A stretch of DNA of 34,904 nucleotides, from the NCBI GenBank assembly GCA_024709105.1, contig JANJXJ010000090.1, forward strand, positions 1-34,904, given 5' to 3'. Shown here piece after piece: positions 1-7,773 of this stretch (positions are counted from its first letter, which is position 1; each line of letters begins with the position of its first letter). The notes below the pieces were generated by a model that saw only the letters and a list, made by a program, of their open reading frames with translations, ran no database searches and was not told where the DNA came from. The DNA is from Lentimicrobium sp. Its GTDB lineage: Bacteria; Bacteroidota; Bacteroidia; Bacteroidales; Lentimicrobiaceae. The position numbers and the translations under genes are program-made.

Positions 1-813
1 TCACTCCCCCCTCAATAATTTCCCGCTTCCGGTAATATTGCTTTTCATCTGGTATGGATCACCATAATAATAGATGTTTCCAACCGAAGATATTTCCACT
101 TCAAGGATATGCAGAGCATGTACGTAACAATGCTGGGTGCCGTTGTGCCGGATGTATAAAATATTGGAAACCAGATCGCGGCAATAAAAGGGTCCGTAGC
201 TGTTTGAAAAAATGGTGGTAATCAGCGACCTTCCTTTACAGCTGAAATCAGCGGTACCATAATGCATTTCGAGTGTAAGCTTTTGCACATTTACATCCAT
301 ATTTATGGAACCACCACCACCCCAAACACTTACCTTGAGGGAGTCGGTCTGCAGGGGTCCACTGCAGTTTATATCGCCCGAACTTTCATAGCGAATATGC
401 CTGAGCGCAGCAACAGTGGCATACACAGTAATTTCGCGGTCGTAGTTACGAACCCAGTTGCATTTCAGGGTACTTTTAATGGTTAAAGTGCTGTCGCTGA
501 CTTCGGTCTTTATCGCATCGAGCAGATTTTTGCCACCCTCAATCCTGAGTTCCTGCTGCGAACCTGGGATAAGCACCAGATTGACATTGTTGTAAAGTTC
601 AATACTGTGAAAAGCTTCAACACTTCTTTCAAGGGTAACATCAGGTCCGGTTTTGGTAAAACAATCATCCAACTGCTCTCCGGTGCAAGAAAAAAGAAAT
701 ATCACCGGCAAAATGAAACCCGGAAACGTTAATCTGCAAGAAAAGCAGACGGCGCACTTACAGCGCAGCGCATCTGAATAATTAATAAAAACATTACGCA
801 GCTTTGATTTCAT
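1..813 (-). CDS. Head-GIN domain (DUF2807) putative lipoprotein
   Basis: This is a 270-residue secreted protein with a complete stop (TGA) at the window's first three bases. A hydrophobic stretch ends in a lipobox-like LFSC near residue 43, so it is probably a lipoprotein facing the periplasm or outer membrane. After it, an EAFHSIELYNNVNLVLIPG-like segment followed by many short beta-repeats fits the head-GIN auto-transporter adhesin family (DUF2807), which is very common in Bacteroidota and has no firm biochemical role. The roughly 40-residue stretch before the lipobox is long and cysteine-rich for a signal peptide. No internal ATG offers a shorter start, so the true start may be a rare codon. 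It is transcribed divergently from lpxK. A 7/8 match to the -7 consensus lies at 888-895 on its strand. The family call is fairly secure; the function is unknown. Confidence 0.75.
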   Translation of the reverse strand: MKSKLRNVFINYSDALRCKCAVCFSCRLTFPGFILPVIFLFSCTGEQLDDCFTKTGPDVTLERSVEAFHSIELYNNVNLVLIPGSQQELRIEGGKNLLDAIKTEVSDSTLTIKSTLKCNWVRNYDREITVYATVAALRHIRYESSGDINCSGPLQTDSLKVSVWGGGGSINMDVNVQKLTLEMHYGTADFSCKGRSLITTIFSNSYGPFYCRDLVSNILYIRHNGTQHCYVHALHILEVEISSVGNIYYYGDPYQMKSNITGSGKLLRGE

Positions 814-1161
814 GCCGGTGTAAAAGGTGCTGTAAAATTACAGAAAAATTGTGGTGGCCCCGGGCTGAAGTGTAAACTGTTTTAAGGCAAATATGCTGCA
901 TTATGTATAAAACGTTGTCAAGCAAAGTCTTTTTCAGCCAAAACTTAGTACAGAAAATTTACAGCCTGACACTAACCAGCTCATATCCATGTATTTATTT
1001 TATACCGGATAAAAGGTATACCCTTGTTTGAGAAGGCTGCTCCATTTGCTGAAGTGGTATATTTCCTTTGAACTTTAAATGATTTTCAGCCTTTATCACA
1101 ATTAACAAATTTATAATGTAAAAATACTTGCACTACAAAAATATTTTGATATTTTTATGCC
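814..1161. other. Divergent intergenic region, no gene
   Basis: This 348-bp AT-rich spacer lies between the divergent head-GIN gene and lpxK. No coding frame with family character was seen. It holds a weak leftward -7 candidate (888-895), a short inverted repeat TATACC/GGTATA (1001-1006 and 1015-1020), and a rightward promoter candidate at 1128-1157. Confidence 0.6.
1128..1157 (+). promoter_or_regulatory. Candidate lpxK promoter
   Basis: A TTG (1128-1130) is followed after 19 nt by TATTTTTA (1150-1157), a 7/8 match to the Bacteroidota -7 consensus TAnnTTTG. If it is used, transcription would start almost on the GTG codon at 1162, giving a nearly leaderless mRNA. The match is weak in very AT-rich DNA. 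Confidence 0.3.
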
Positions 1162-2229
1162 GTGGAATTTCTCAGGATACTTTTGTTCCCGTTTGCGCTT
1201 TTGTATGGTCTGATTACTGCCATACGAAACCTTTTTTTCGATTTAAAAATCCTGCCTTCCCAAAGTTTTGACCTTCCGGTCATTTCTGTTGGAAACCTTT
1301 CGGCAGGCGGAACAGGTAAAACGCCTCACATCGAATATCTCATCAGGTTGCTGGGGCGTCACTATTCTGTGTGCACACTTAGCCGTGGTTACGGCCGAAA
1401 GACAAAAGGCTTTGTTGCAGCAGGCGAAGGCGAAAATTCGGCAACTTTGGGAGATGAACCCATGCAGTATTACCGCAAATTCGAATATGCAAAGGTTTTT
1501 GTTGACAGCAACCGCAGGCGCGGTATTGTTAAAATTCTTGAAACCGGCACTGATCCTCAGGCAATACTGCTGGATGATGCTTTTCAGCATCGTTATGTAA
1601 AACCCGGTTTGTCTGTACTTCTTTCTGATTACCATCACCTTTACACCCGCGATTATCTGTTGCCCGCAGGAATGCTTCGGGAAAGCATCAGAGGTGCCCG
1701 CAGAGCTGACATTATTATTATCACAAAAACTCCAAAAATTCTTTCACCCATTGTCAGGCGGCAACTGATCTCCGAAATCAAGCCCCGGGCTCATCAGCAT
1801 GTTTATTTTTCCTACATCAGATATGGCGAAATAACTTCTTTGTGGAACAAAAGCTGCAAATCAAAACAAGAAAAACTTTATAGTTCAATATTGCTTTTTG
1901 CAGGCATTGCCAATACTTATCCGCTTGAAGATCATTTGCGTAATCAATGTCAGGAGCTGGAAGTAATCCGCTACCCCGATCATCATCAATATTCTGTTGA
2001 AGATCTCAATCGGATTAAAAGAAATTTTGACGATCTTTACAGCCGGAATAAACTGCTTGTGACTACCGAAAAGGATGCCATGCGGTTATTACAGCCCGAT
2101 TTGGTAAGTATAGCTGAAAAATTGCCGGTGCATTACATCCCCATTGAGATTGAATTGCACAGGGAGGACAAGCAGGCATTTGATGAACAAATATTGAATT
2201 ATGTTGCAAAAAATCAAAGAGAGCGCTGA
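1162..2229 (+). CDS. lpxK: Tetraacyldisaccharide 4'-kinase LpxK
   Basis: LpxK uses ATP to phosphorylate the 4' position of the lipid A tetraacyl-disaccharide precursor at the inner face of the cytoplasmic membrane (Raetz pathway). The 355-residue length fits the family. An N-terminal hydrophobic segment (about residues 5-25) is followed by the P-loop GNLSAGGTGKTP (44-55), the family hallmark. A downstream LSRGYGRKTKG motif and an ILLDDAFQHR motif, carrying the Asp and His of the kinase, are both visible. The start is GTG at 1162; the nearby ATG at 1157 is out of frame. Its 3' end overlaps the next gene by 29 bp, so the two are probably co-transcribed. A second lipid A gene, lpxH, lies about 2 kb downstream on the same strand. 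Confidence 0.96.
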   Translation: MEFLRILLFPFALLYGLITAIRNLFFDLKILPSQSFDLPVISVGNLSAGGTGKTPHIEYLIRLLGRHYSVCTLSRGYGRKTKGFVAAGEGENSATLGDEPMQYYRKFEYAKVFVDSNRRRGIVKILETGTDPQAILLDDAFQHRYVKPGLSVLLSDYHHLYTRDYLLPAGMLRESIRGARRADIIIITKTPKILSPIVRRQLISEIKPRAHQHVYFSYIRYGEITSLWNKSCKSKQEKLYSSILLFAGIANTYPLEDHLRNQCQELEVIRYPDHHQYSVEDLNRIKRNFDDLYSRNKLLVTTEKDAMRLLQPDLVSIAEKLPVHYIPIEIELHREDKQAFDEQILNYVAKNQRER

Positions 2230-3019
2230 TTTTATCAGAAAACAGGCAACCACACTTCCCGAAGCAGGGATAATACTTGGCACAGGTTTAGGCGGTCTGG
2301 TCAATGAAATAAAGGACAAAGTTGAGATTCCTTACAGCACCATCCCCAATTTTCCGGTTTCTACCGTTGAGGGTCACAAAGGCCAGCTGATTCTGGGTAC
2401 TTTGGGCGGAAAATACATTGTTGCCATGCAGGGCCGGTTCCACTATTACGAAGGTTACACCATGCAGGAACTTACTTTTCCCATTCGGGTAATGAAAGCC
2501 CTGGGTGTAAAATTACTGGTAGTCTCCAATGCCAGCGGCGGACTTAACCCGGGGTTTGAAGTGGGTGATGTAATGTTTATTACCGACCACATCAATCTGA
2601 TGGGCGACAACCCTCTCATTGGCCGCAACCATGAAGAACTGGGCCCCCGTTTCCCTGATCTGAGCGAAGCTTACGATCGCAAAATCCTCGATCATGCTGC
2701 CAGCATTGCCAGCCGCTCTCATATTCCATTCCGCACCGGCGTTTATGCTGCTGTTACCGGGCCTACTTTTGAAACTCCTGCCGAATATCGCTACCTGCAC
2801 ATCATTGGTGCCGATGCCGTAGGTATGTCAACCATTCCCGAGGTGATTGTGGCCAGGCATATGGACATCCCGGTTTTTGCAGTTTCGGTGATCTCTGATC
2901 TTGGCGTTCCCGGAAAAATTGTAGAAATTTCACACAAAACAGTAATTGACGCAGCCAGCAAAGCTGAACCCCGCATGACTTCCATCATCAGTCAGCTGCT
3001 GAGCGAAATTCAACTCTGA
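2201..3019 (+). CDS. punA: Purine-nucleoside phosphorylase, trimeric family
   Basis: This enzyme cleaves purine nucleosides with phosphate to the free base plus (deoxy)ribose-1-phosphate in the cytosol, for purine salvage. The 272-residue protein has the trimeric PNP signatures: GTGLGG phosphate loop (27-32), VEGHKG (56-61), QGRFHYYEGY (77-86), SNASGGLN (109-116), GPTFETPAEYR (187-197) and a GMSTIPEV base/ribose loop around Met209. Where the human enzyme has the base-recognising Asn243 (ITNKV), this one reads ISDLG, putting Asp233 at about that site. The family's MTA phosphorylases also have Asp there, which hints at some 6-aminopurine acceptance. The start ATG overlaps the lpxK 3' end. Family confidence is high; exact substrate range is uncertain. 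Confidence 0.93.
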   Translation: MLQKIKESADFIRKQATTLPEAGIILGTGLGGLVNEIKDKVEIPYSTIPNFPVSTVEGHKGQLILGTLGGKYIVAMQGRFHYYEGYTMQELTFPIRVMKALGVKLLVVSNASGGLNPGFEVGDVMFITDHINLMGDNPLIGRNHEELGPRFPDLSEAYDRKILDHAASIASRSHIPFRTGVYAAVTGPTFETPAEYRYLHIIGADAVGMSTIPEVIVARHMDIPVFAVSVISDLGVPGKIVEISHKTVIDAASKAEPRMTSIISQLLSEIQL

Positions 3020-3054
3020 GTTTGATTTTTACCCTTCCCCCCCAATCAGGGCCA

Positions 3055-4227
3055 ATGATGAATCTTAAGAAAATCATAACGCCGTTGCTTTGTGCAACCC
3101 TGTTTTTCTTTGCTTTGGGGTGTAAACGCCATATCAGTTCAGATTTTGTAACAATTCAGGTAGAAAACGGGTTGAATACGAGAGAGAAAGTTGTTCTGAA
3201 AATAGTGGATACTACCCATTTCATGTCTTTCGATTCTGCTTCACTTAAATCCGGAAATACTGTCATTTTTAATGTTCCTTCGCAAACCGGAAATCTTTAC
3301 TTCTTAGAATACTCCGGAAATCGCAGTAATTTATTTGCTGCTTTTCCGGGGGATAGTATTGCTGCTTCTGTTACATCAACAGGTGTTCAACTGAGCGGGA
3401 ATGGCTGTGAAACAACCGAAACCAGCTTTTTCTGGAGAAAACTGAATCTTGCAGCCCGGCAAGTTGATTCCATTACACAACAACTTATGGAATTGCGCCA
3501 TCTGCCGGGGTTTATGGAAAGCAGGCAGCAGGCTAATGCCAAGGTATCGGCCATTTTGGGAACTTTACGCAACGAAGCACTTGATTTTATTGAAAAAAAT
3601 GAAACTTTTCTTGGAATTCTGCCGGTAATGAATGCCCGGGTGGGGAATCAGCCTCTGTTTGAGGAAACGGTTCATCCCGGAATTTTTCTTGAAGTTGATA
3701 CCTTGTTGCAATTGCATCATCCGGGAAATCCGCATACCATTTTTTATCACAACCGGATGAATCAGCTCAGGGAGCGACTCAACAAAGAGCAACAGGCGCA
3801 ACTCAGGCTGGCTCCCGGCAGCAAGGCTCCGGATATTGAACTGCCGGGCGTTTCAGGGAAGAACATAAGTTTGTATTCGCAAAAAAACAAGCTGACCTTG
3901 CTGTATTTCTGGTCACCCGCAGATGCCATAAGCCGAAAAAGTAATCAGCAAATCAAGCTGTTGCACGAAAAATATAAAGACAGAGGGTTTGGAATATTTG
4001 CTGTGTCGCTGGAATCTTTTCCCGAACGATTTGCTGCTGCCGTTCAATTGGACAAAATGTGGTGGCCCAATGTAAACGATACTGCCGGTATAGATTCTCC
4101 AATTAAGGAAACCTTCGGCATTGATGAAATACCGGCCTTTCTGCTGCTTGACGAAAACCATAGGCTCAAAGCCAGATTTTTATCGGTGCAGGCATTGGAG
4201 TTGTGGCTTGCCGAAAATCAGGAATAG
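3055..4227 (+). CDS. Thioredoxin-fold lipoprotein lacking CXXC (TlpA/AhpC-TSA-like)
   Basis: A putative lipoprotein of about 390 residues. The ATG pair at 3055/3058 gives a clean signal MMNLKKIIT... ending in the lipobox ALGC (Cys23 from 3055). A longer TTG-start reading from 3022 adds 11 residues that spoil the signal, so it was not used. The N-terminal half resembles the DUF4369-type beta domain of Bacteroidota thioredoxin lipoproteins. The C-terminal 150 residues form a thioredoxin-like AhpC/TSA domain (PGSKAPDIELPG, LTLLYFWSP, a cis-Pro loop IDEIPAFLLLD). At the redox site, where relatives have WCxxC, this protein reads FWSPADAISR with no cysteine, so thiol-disulfide chemistry is unlikely. 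It may be a scaffold or binding protein. It follows the phosphorylase gene closely on the same strand. Confidence 0.8.
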   Translation: MMNLKKIITPLLCATLFFFALGCKRHISSDFVTIQVENGLNTREKVVLKIVDTTHFMSFDSASLKSGNTVIFNVPSQTGNLYFLEYSGNRSNLFAAFPGDSIAASVTSTGVQLSGNGCETTETSFFWRKLNLAARQVDSITQQLMELRHLPGFMESRQQANAKVSAILGTLRNEALDFIEKNETFLGILPVMNARVGNQPLFEETVHPGIFLEVDTLLQLHHPGNPHTIFYHNRMNQLRERLNKEQQAQLRLAPGSKAPDIELPGVSGKNISLYSQKNKLTLLYFWSPADAISRKSNQQIKLLHEKYKDRGFGIFAVSLESFPERFAAAVQLDKMWWPNVNDTAGIDSPIKETFGIDEIPAFLLLDENHRLKARFLSVQALELWLAENQE

Positions 4228-4300
4228 CTGAAATAAGTCACCGTAAAGCGTTGGTTGGCAGATTAATACTCATTTAAGTGCACTTGTTGATTATTTATTC

Positions 4301-4331
4301 TTGTGTTTTTAAATGATTTCATGTAGGTTTG
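4301..4331 (+). promoter_or_regulatory. Promoter for lpxH-ppx/gppA
   Basis: A TTG at 4301-4303 and a perfect -7 element TAGGTTTG at 4324-4331 are separated by 20 nt, matching the Bacteroidota sigma promoter pattern. The expected start point lies about 15 nt before the lpxH start codon at 4352. Confidence 0.55.
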
Positions 4332-4351
4332 AACTTTAAAAAACGGGCAAC

Positions 4352-5146
4352 TTGAACATATACTTTGCTTCTGATTTTCACCTGGGTGTCCCCGACCACG
4401 ATGCGAGCCTCAAACGCGAGAAATTGCTGGTAAGCTGGCTTGATTTTATCAGGCAGGATGCCTCGGAAATCTTCCTGATGGGCGATGTATTTGACTTCTG
4501 GTTTGAATACAACACCGTAATCCCCAAAGGATTTGCCCGCCTTTTCGGGAAACTTGCCGAGATTACAGATTCAGGAATTCCTGTTTACCTCTTCAGGGGT
4601 AATCACGACATCTGGGCTTTTGATTATTTCAGTAAAGAACTGGGGGTGCAACTCAAGCGGGAGCCAATTACACGTGAATGGAACGGAAAGCGCTTTTTTC
4701 TGGCACATGGCGATGGCCTGGGTCCCGGCGACAATGGCTATAAGTTTCTGAAAAAAGTTTTTGAATTCAGACCCAATCAGTGGTTGTTCAACTGGCTGCA
4801 TCCCGACCTGGGAACACGATTGGCACTCTACTTTTCGCGCAAAAGCAGATACGCCAATATTGCCCGCGATGCCAAAGACATCCGCGAAAACGGAAACATC
4901 AAACTTTCGCGCGAGCGGCTTTACAGATTTGCATCAGAGTATCGCAAAACCAATGAGGTTGACTATTTTATTTTCGGGCACCGTCACATTCCGGGATTGA
5001 TTCCTCTGGAAGAAGGCGGGCATTTTGTAAATCTCGGCGACTGGATAACCAATTACTCGTATGCCTGTTTTGATGGTACTAAGCTGGGATTGTTTACTTT
5101 CCGGAATGGCCGGCCTGAGCCTTTATTTCAGGAAAACAACATCTAA
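4352..5146 (+). CDS. lpxH: UDP-2,3-diacylglucosamine diphosphatase LpxH
   Basis: LpxH hydrolyses UDP-2,3-diacylglucosamine to lipid X and UMP at the membrane in lipid A synthesis. The 264-residue protein shows the calcineurin-like metallophosphatase motifs in order: SDFHLG (Asp8, His10), GDVFDFW (Asp45), FRGNHDIW (Asn84, His85), LAHGDG (His119) and FGHRH (His210, His212). It starts with TTG at 4352. This places the DFHLG motif at the expected distance from the N terminus, and there is no in-frame ATG nearby upstream. The next gene begins 3 nt after its stop, so the two form an operon. A good promoter candidate sits at 4301-4331. Close relatives are LpxH2-type hydrolases, but the motif order and the presence of lpxK nearby support the assignment. 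Confidence 0.92.
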   Translation: MNIYFASDFHLGVPDHDASLKREKLLVSWLDFIRQDASEIFLMGDVFDFWFEYNTVIPKGFARLFGKLAEITDSGIPVYLFRGNHDIWAFDYFSKELGVQLKREPITREWNGKRFFLAHGDGLGPGDNGYKFLKKVFEFRPNQWLFNWLHPDLGTRLALYFSRKSRYANIARDAKDIRENGNIKLSRERLYRFASEYRKTNEVDYFIFGHRHIPGLIPLEEGGHFVNLGDWITNYSYACFDGTKLGLFTFRNGRPEPLFQENNI

Positions 5147-5149
5147 CAT

Positions 5150-6040
5150 ATGCTCTTTTCAAGTATTGATATAGGTTCAAACGCTGTCAGGCTTCTTTTT
5201 GCCAATGTTTACGAAACCAAAAACGGGCCGGTTACTGAAAAAGCCTCCCTCATCAGGATTCCGTTAAGGCTTGGGCTGGATGTTTTTTACGATGGCCGCA
5301 TCTCTGATCAGCGTACCGAAGACCTGGTGAAAACCATGCGCGCTTTTAAACTCCTGATTGATGTTTATAAACCCATAGGATACAGGGTAGCTGCTACCTC
5401 GGCCATGCGCGAGGCATCGAATAACCATGAGGTGCTTGAAATTGTAAAGAACGAAACCGGGCTTGAAATCGGAATGATTGATGGCATTGAGGAAGCCAAC
5501 ATCATCAGTTCGCTTGGGCGGATTTTTGTAAACAGAAACTACAGCAAGTCACTTTATATTGATGTTGGAGGTGGATCAACAGAGCTTTCATTGCTCGATG
5601 GCGACCGCTTTGTTACCTCCAATTCGTTTAAAATCGGAACCATCCGTTTGCTTGCCGATAAAGTTGAAGATTCCGAATGGAATCATCTGAAGGACTGGCT
5701 TCAGCAGTTTCGCGCCGACTTTGGCCGTATGAACTGTATTGGCTCTGGTGGCAACATCAATAAAATTACCAAAATGTACGGCCATCCCATCAACAACCTC
5801 ATCACTTTTGATCAGCTGGTTTTTGCATACAAACAGCTCAACAATATGCCGCTGATTTCGCGCATTGAGCAAATGGGCCTGCGCCCCGACCGTGCCGACG
5901 TAATTGTTCCTGCAGCCCGCATCTTTGTGCGAATTCTTAAATGGACAGGCATTGGCACTGTGGTGGCTCCCCGGGTCGGTTTGGCTGATGGCCTGGTGCT
6001 GCTGCAGTACAAGGAAATGAAAGATAAAGGGTTGATTTAG
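5150..6040 (+). CDS. Ppx/GppA family exopolyphosphatase/pppGpp phosphatase
   Basis: A 296-residue member of the ASKHA-fold Ppx/GppA family, which removes terminal phosphates from polyphosphate or converts pppGpp to ppGpp in the cytosol. Motifs are DIGSNAVRL (7-15), AATSAMREASN (81-91), the IEEA catalytic-Glu segment near 113-116, IDVGGGSTE (137-145), a KIGTIRL loop and a GSGGN nucleotide/phosphate loop. Only the core two-domain phosphatase is present; the C-terminal HD-type extension of E. coli Ppx is missing, which is common in this phylum. Sequence alone cannot tell Ppx from GppA. It is translated from an ATG 3 nt after lpxH and is likely co-transcribed. ppk1 in the same window makes a polyphosphate role plausible. 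Confidence 0.88.
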   Translation: MLFSSIDIGSNAVRLLFANVYETKNGPVTEKASLIRIPLRLGLDVFYDGRISDQRTEDLVKTMRAFKLLIDVYKPIGYRVAATSAMREASNNHEVLEIVKNETGLEIGMIDGIEEANIISSLGRIFVNRNYSKSLYIDVGGGSTELSLLDGDRFVTSNSFKIGTIRLLADKVEDSEWNHLKDWLQQFRADFGRMNCIGSGGNINKITKMYGHPINNLITFDQLVFAYKQLNNMPLISRIEQMGLRPDRADVIVPAARIFVRILKWTGIGTVVAPRVGLADGLVLLQYKEMKDKGLI

Positions 6041-6075
6041 AATTTCTAATGTCAAATGTCAAATTCCTAATTGTT
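6041..6075. repeat. Degenerate heptamer tract 3' of ppx/gppA
   Basis: Starting at the first base after the stop codon, the sequence divides into 7-bp units AATTTCT, AATGTCA, AATGTCA, AATTCCT and AATTGTT, each beginning with AAT. A similar tract follows the carbonic anhydrase gene at 18923-18964. Confidence 0.5.
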
Positions 6076-6134
6076 TAATAATTGGGGGTTGGTTTTTGTA
6101 AAAAGTCTCTTGTAGAAGTTTATAAATCTGTGGT

Positions 6135-6167
6135 GACCTAACAAGTTTTCTATCAACTTGTTAGGTC
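6135..6167. terminator. Perfect 13-bp stem-loop, terminator or intergenic palindrome
   Basis: The arms GACCTAACAAGTT (6135-6147) and AACTTGTTAGGTC (6155-6167) are exact inverted repeats with a 7-nt loop. It lies 95 nt after ppx/gppA, with no long T-run (TTCTTAT follows). It could terminate the lpxH operon or be a dispersed palindromic repeat. Confidence 0.5.
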
Positions 6168-6325
6168 TTCTTATCCGAAGTAGTCCAGATTCATCTTTCT
6201 AAAGTATGTCCTACCATCCGCCCGGGGCGGACAAACATGAAGGTCTCTAGTTATTACCTCATTTGTACATTATTTCTTTCCTGCCATGCTATCCAAAAAA
6301 AACCGGAAAAAGAGCGCGAATTTCT

Positions 6326-6333
6326 TAAATTTG
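6326..6333 (+). promoter_or_regulatory. -7 element for phosphofructokinase gene
   Basis: TAAATTTG is an exact match to TAnnTTTG, 48 nt before the pfk ATG. I see no good -33 TTTG at the right spacing. Confidence 0.4.
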
Positions 6334-6381
6334 CGCGTTTAAAAAATTACAGAACACACAAACACCAAAAGAGAAAAGCGC

Positions 6382-7599
6382 ATGAAAGGTTCAATAGCAA
6401 TACTTGCCGGAGGTGGTCCGGCTCCCGGAATCAATTCGGTTATCGCATCGGTTGCCAAAGTTTTCCTTAAAGACGGATACAGGGTACTTGGTCTGCACGA
6501 AGGGTACAAAACACTGTTTACCGATGAGCCCGATATAATTGATATTGACTTTGCTATGGCCGATCGCATTCATAATCAGGGAGGTTCGGCATTGGTGATG
6601 AGCCGCCATAAACCCAAAGATCATGACTTTAACACAAGCTTCTTCGTAAAAAACGACGTAAAACTGCTCGTAACCATCGGCGGCGACGATACTGCTTCTA
6701 CCGCCAACCGTATTTCAAAGTTTCTGGCAGCCAATAATGTTAAAATTCAAAATATTCACGTTCCCAAAACCATAGACAACGACCTGCCACTGCCCGACGG
6801 TATTCCTACTTTCGGTTATCAGAGCGCTAAACAGGAAGGGGTGAGGCTGGCTACTACCGTTTACGAAGATGCCCGTACCAGCGGTAACTGGTTTGTGGTT
6901 TCGGCCATGGGCCGCGAAGCCGGTCACCTGGCTTTTGGCATTGGCGCTGCCTGCCATTATCCAATGATCATCATCCCCGAAATGTTCAATAAGGCCGAAG
7001 TAACCTTCGATCGCATCCTCAGGCTGGTGATTTCTTCAATGATCAAACGTAAGATTTTGGGAATCAGTTATGGAGTAGCCATCATCAGCGAAGGCGTTTT
7101 CCATTTTATGACCGATGAGGAAATCAAATCCACCAACATTCATTTTACCTTCGACGACCACGGCCATCCCGAACTGGGCAACGTGAGCAAAGCCCATATT
7201 TTTAATACTCTGCTGCAGCAACGCACCAAAGAAATCAGTCTTAAAGTGAAAAGCCGTCCGGTAGAACTGGGCTATGAACTGCGTTGTGTGCAGCCCATTG
7301 CTTTCGACATGCTCTATTGCGCTCTTATGGGTATTGGTGTTAAACATCTTTTTGATCAGGGATTAACCAGCTGTATGGTAGTGAGTGGCCCCAACGGTGA
7401 CATCAGCCCACTGTATCTTAAAGATGTGGAAGACGAAAACGGCAAAGTGAAACCCCGTTTGGTGAATATGGATGGACAAAAATCGAAGATGGTATTCGAC
7501 GACAGCCTTCAGTACATTGAGCCAGCTGATTATGAGGCTGCACGCAAATATGTGCCAGATCCCGAAAACTACGACTTCAGAAAAATCCTCAACTGGTAA
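6382..7599 (+). CDS. pfp: 6-phosphofructokinase, PPi-dependent type
   Basis: This enzyme phosphorylates fructose-6-phosphate at carbon 1 in glycolysis. The 405-residue protein has the PfkA fold: GGGPAPGIN (10-18), then GGDDT (100-104) and PKTIDND (128-134), and a C-terminal sugar-phosphate-binding half. ATP-dependent enzymes such as E. coli PfkA read GGDG and PGTIDND at these sites. The Asp and Lys here are the residues known to exclude ATP and favour pyrophosphate. It is therefore predicted to be a reversible PPi:fructose-6-phosphate 1-phosphotransferase. PPDK, another PPi-linked enzyme, is encoded in the same window. It appears monocistronic, with a -7 element at 6326-6333 and a strong hairpin 23 nt after the stop. 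The family is certain; donor specificity is inferred. Confidence 0.93.
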   Translation: MKGSIAILAGGGPAPGINSVIASVAKVFLKDGYRVLGLHEGYKTLFTDEPDIIDIDFAMADRIHNQGGSALVMSRHKPKDHDFNTSFFVKNDVKLLVTIGGDDTASTANRISKFLAANNVKIQNIHVPKTIDNDLPLPDGIPTFGYQSAKQEGVRLATTVYEDARTSGNWFVVSAMGREAGHLAFGIGAACHYPMIIIPEMFNKAEVTFDRILRLVISSMIKRKILGISYGVAIISEGVFHFMTDEEIKSTNIHFTFDDHGHPELGNVSKAHIFNTLLQQRTKEISLKVKSRPVELGYELRCVQPIAFDMLYCALMGIGVKHLFDQGLTSCMVVSGPNGDISPLYLKDVEDENGKVKPRLVNMDGQKSKMVFDDSLQYIEPADYEAARKYVPDPENYDFRKILNW

Positions 7600-7622
7600 G
7601 AATAAATCTTTAACCCATTTGT

Positions 7623-7664
7623 TTTGTCCGGATTGTCTGACATGGTTCAGAAAATCCGGACAAA
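7623..7664 (+). terminator. Hairpin terminator after pfp
   Basis: The perfect 12-bp arms TTTGTCCGGATT (7623-7634) and AATCCGGACAAA (7653-7664) continue, after one mismatch, into a TCTGA/TCAGA stem with a 6-nt loop. CTTTTG follows. It sits 23 nt after the pfp stop. Confidence 0.6.
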
Positions 7665-7773
7665 CTTTTGCTATTCAATGACTAAGCAAAAAAAATGTTG
7701 ATTTTTTTTCTTCAGAAAGTAAATCCGATTAAAATATTGCCGAATTTTGGCGCAGGGACTTTTCTGTTTTTTT

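Larger units (their letters stand above)
6041..6381. other. Intergenic region with repeats and hairpins, no gene
   Basis: This 341-bp spacer holds, in order: a degenerate 7-bp periodic tract (6041-6075), a perfect 13-bp stem-loop (6135-6167), a GC-rich 6-bp hairpin TCCGCC/GGCGGA (6217-6222 and 6226-6231), and a -7 element before pfk. An open frame from 6237 starts like a lipoprotein but runs through the pfk start in another frame and shows no family character. Confidence 0.65.

Noticed and set aside
5588-6055. 155-codon open frame antisense to ppx/gppA
   Set aside because: It is the opposite-strand shadow of a well-supported gene; the composition is unlike a real protein.
6237-6470. Small open frame starting like a lipoprotein (MKVSSYYLICTLFLSC)
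   Set aside because: It runs through the pfp start in another frame and becomes a shadow of that gene; no family character and no promoter at the right place.
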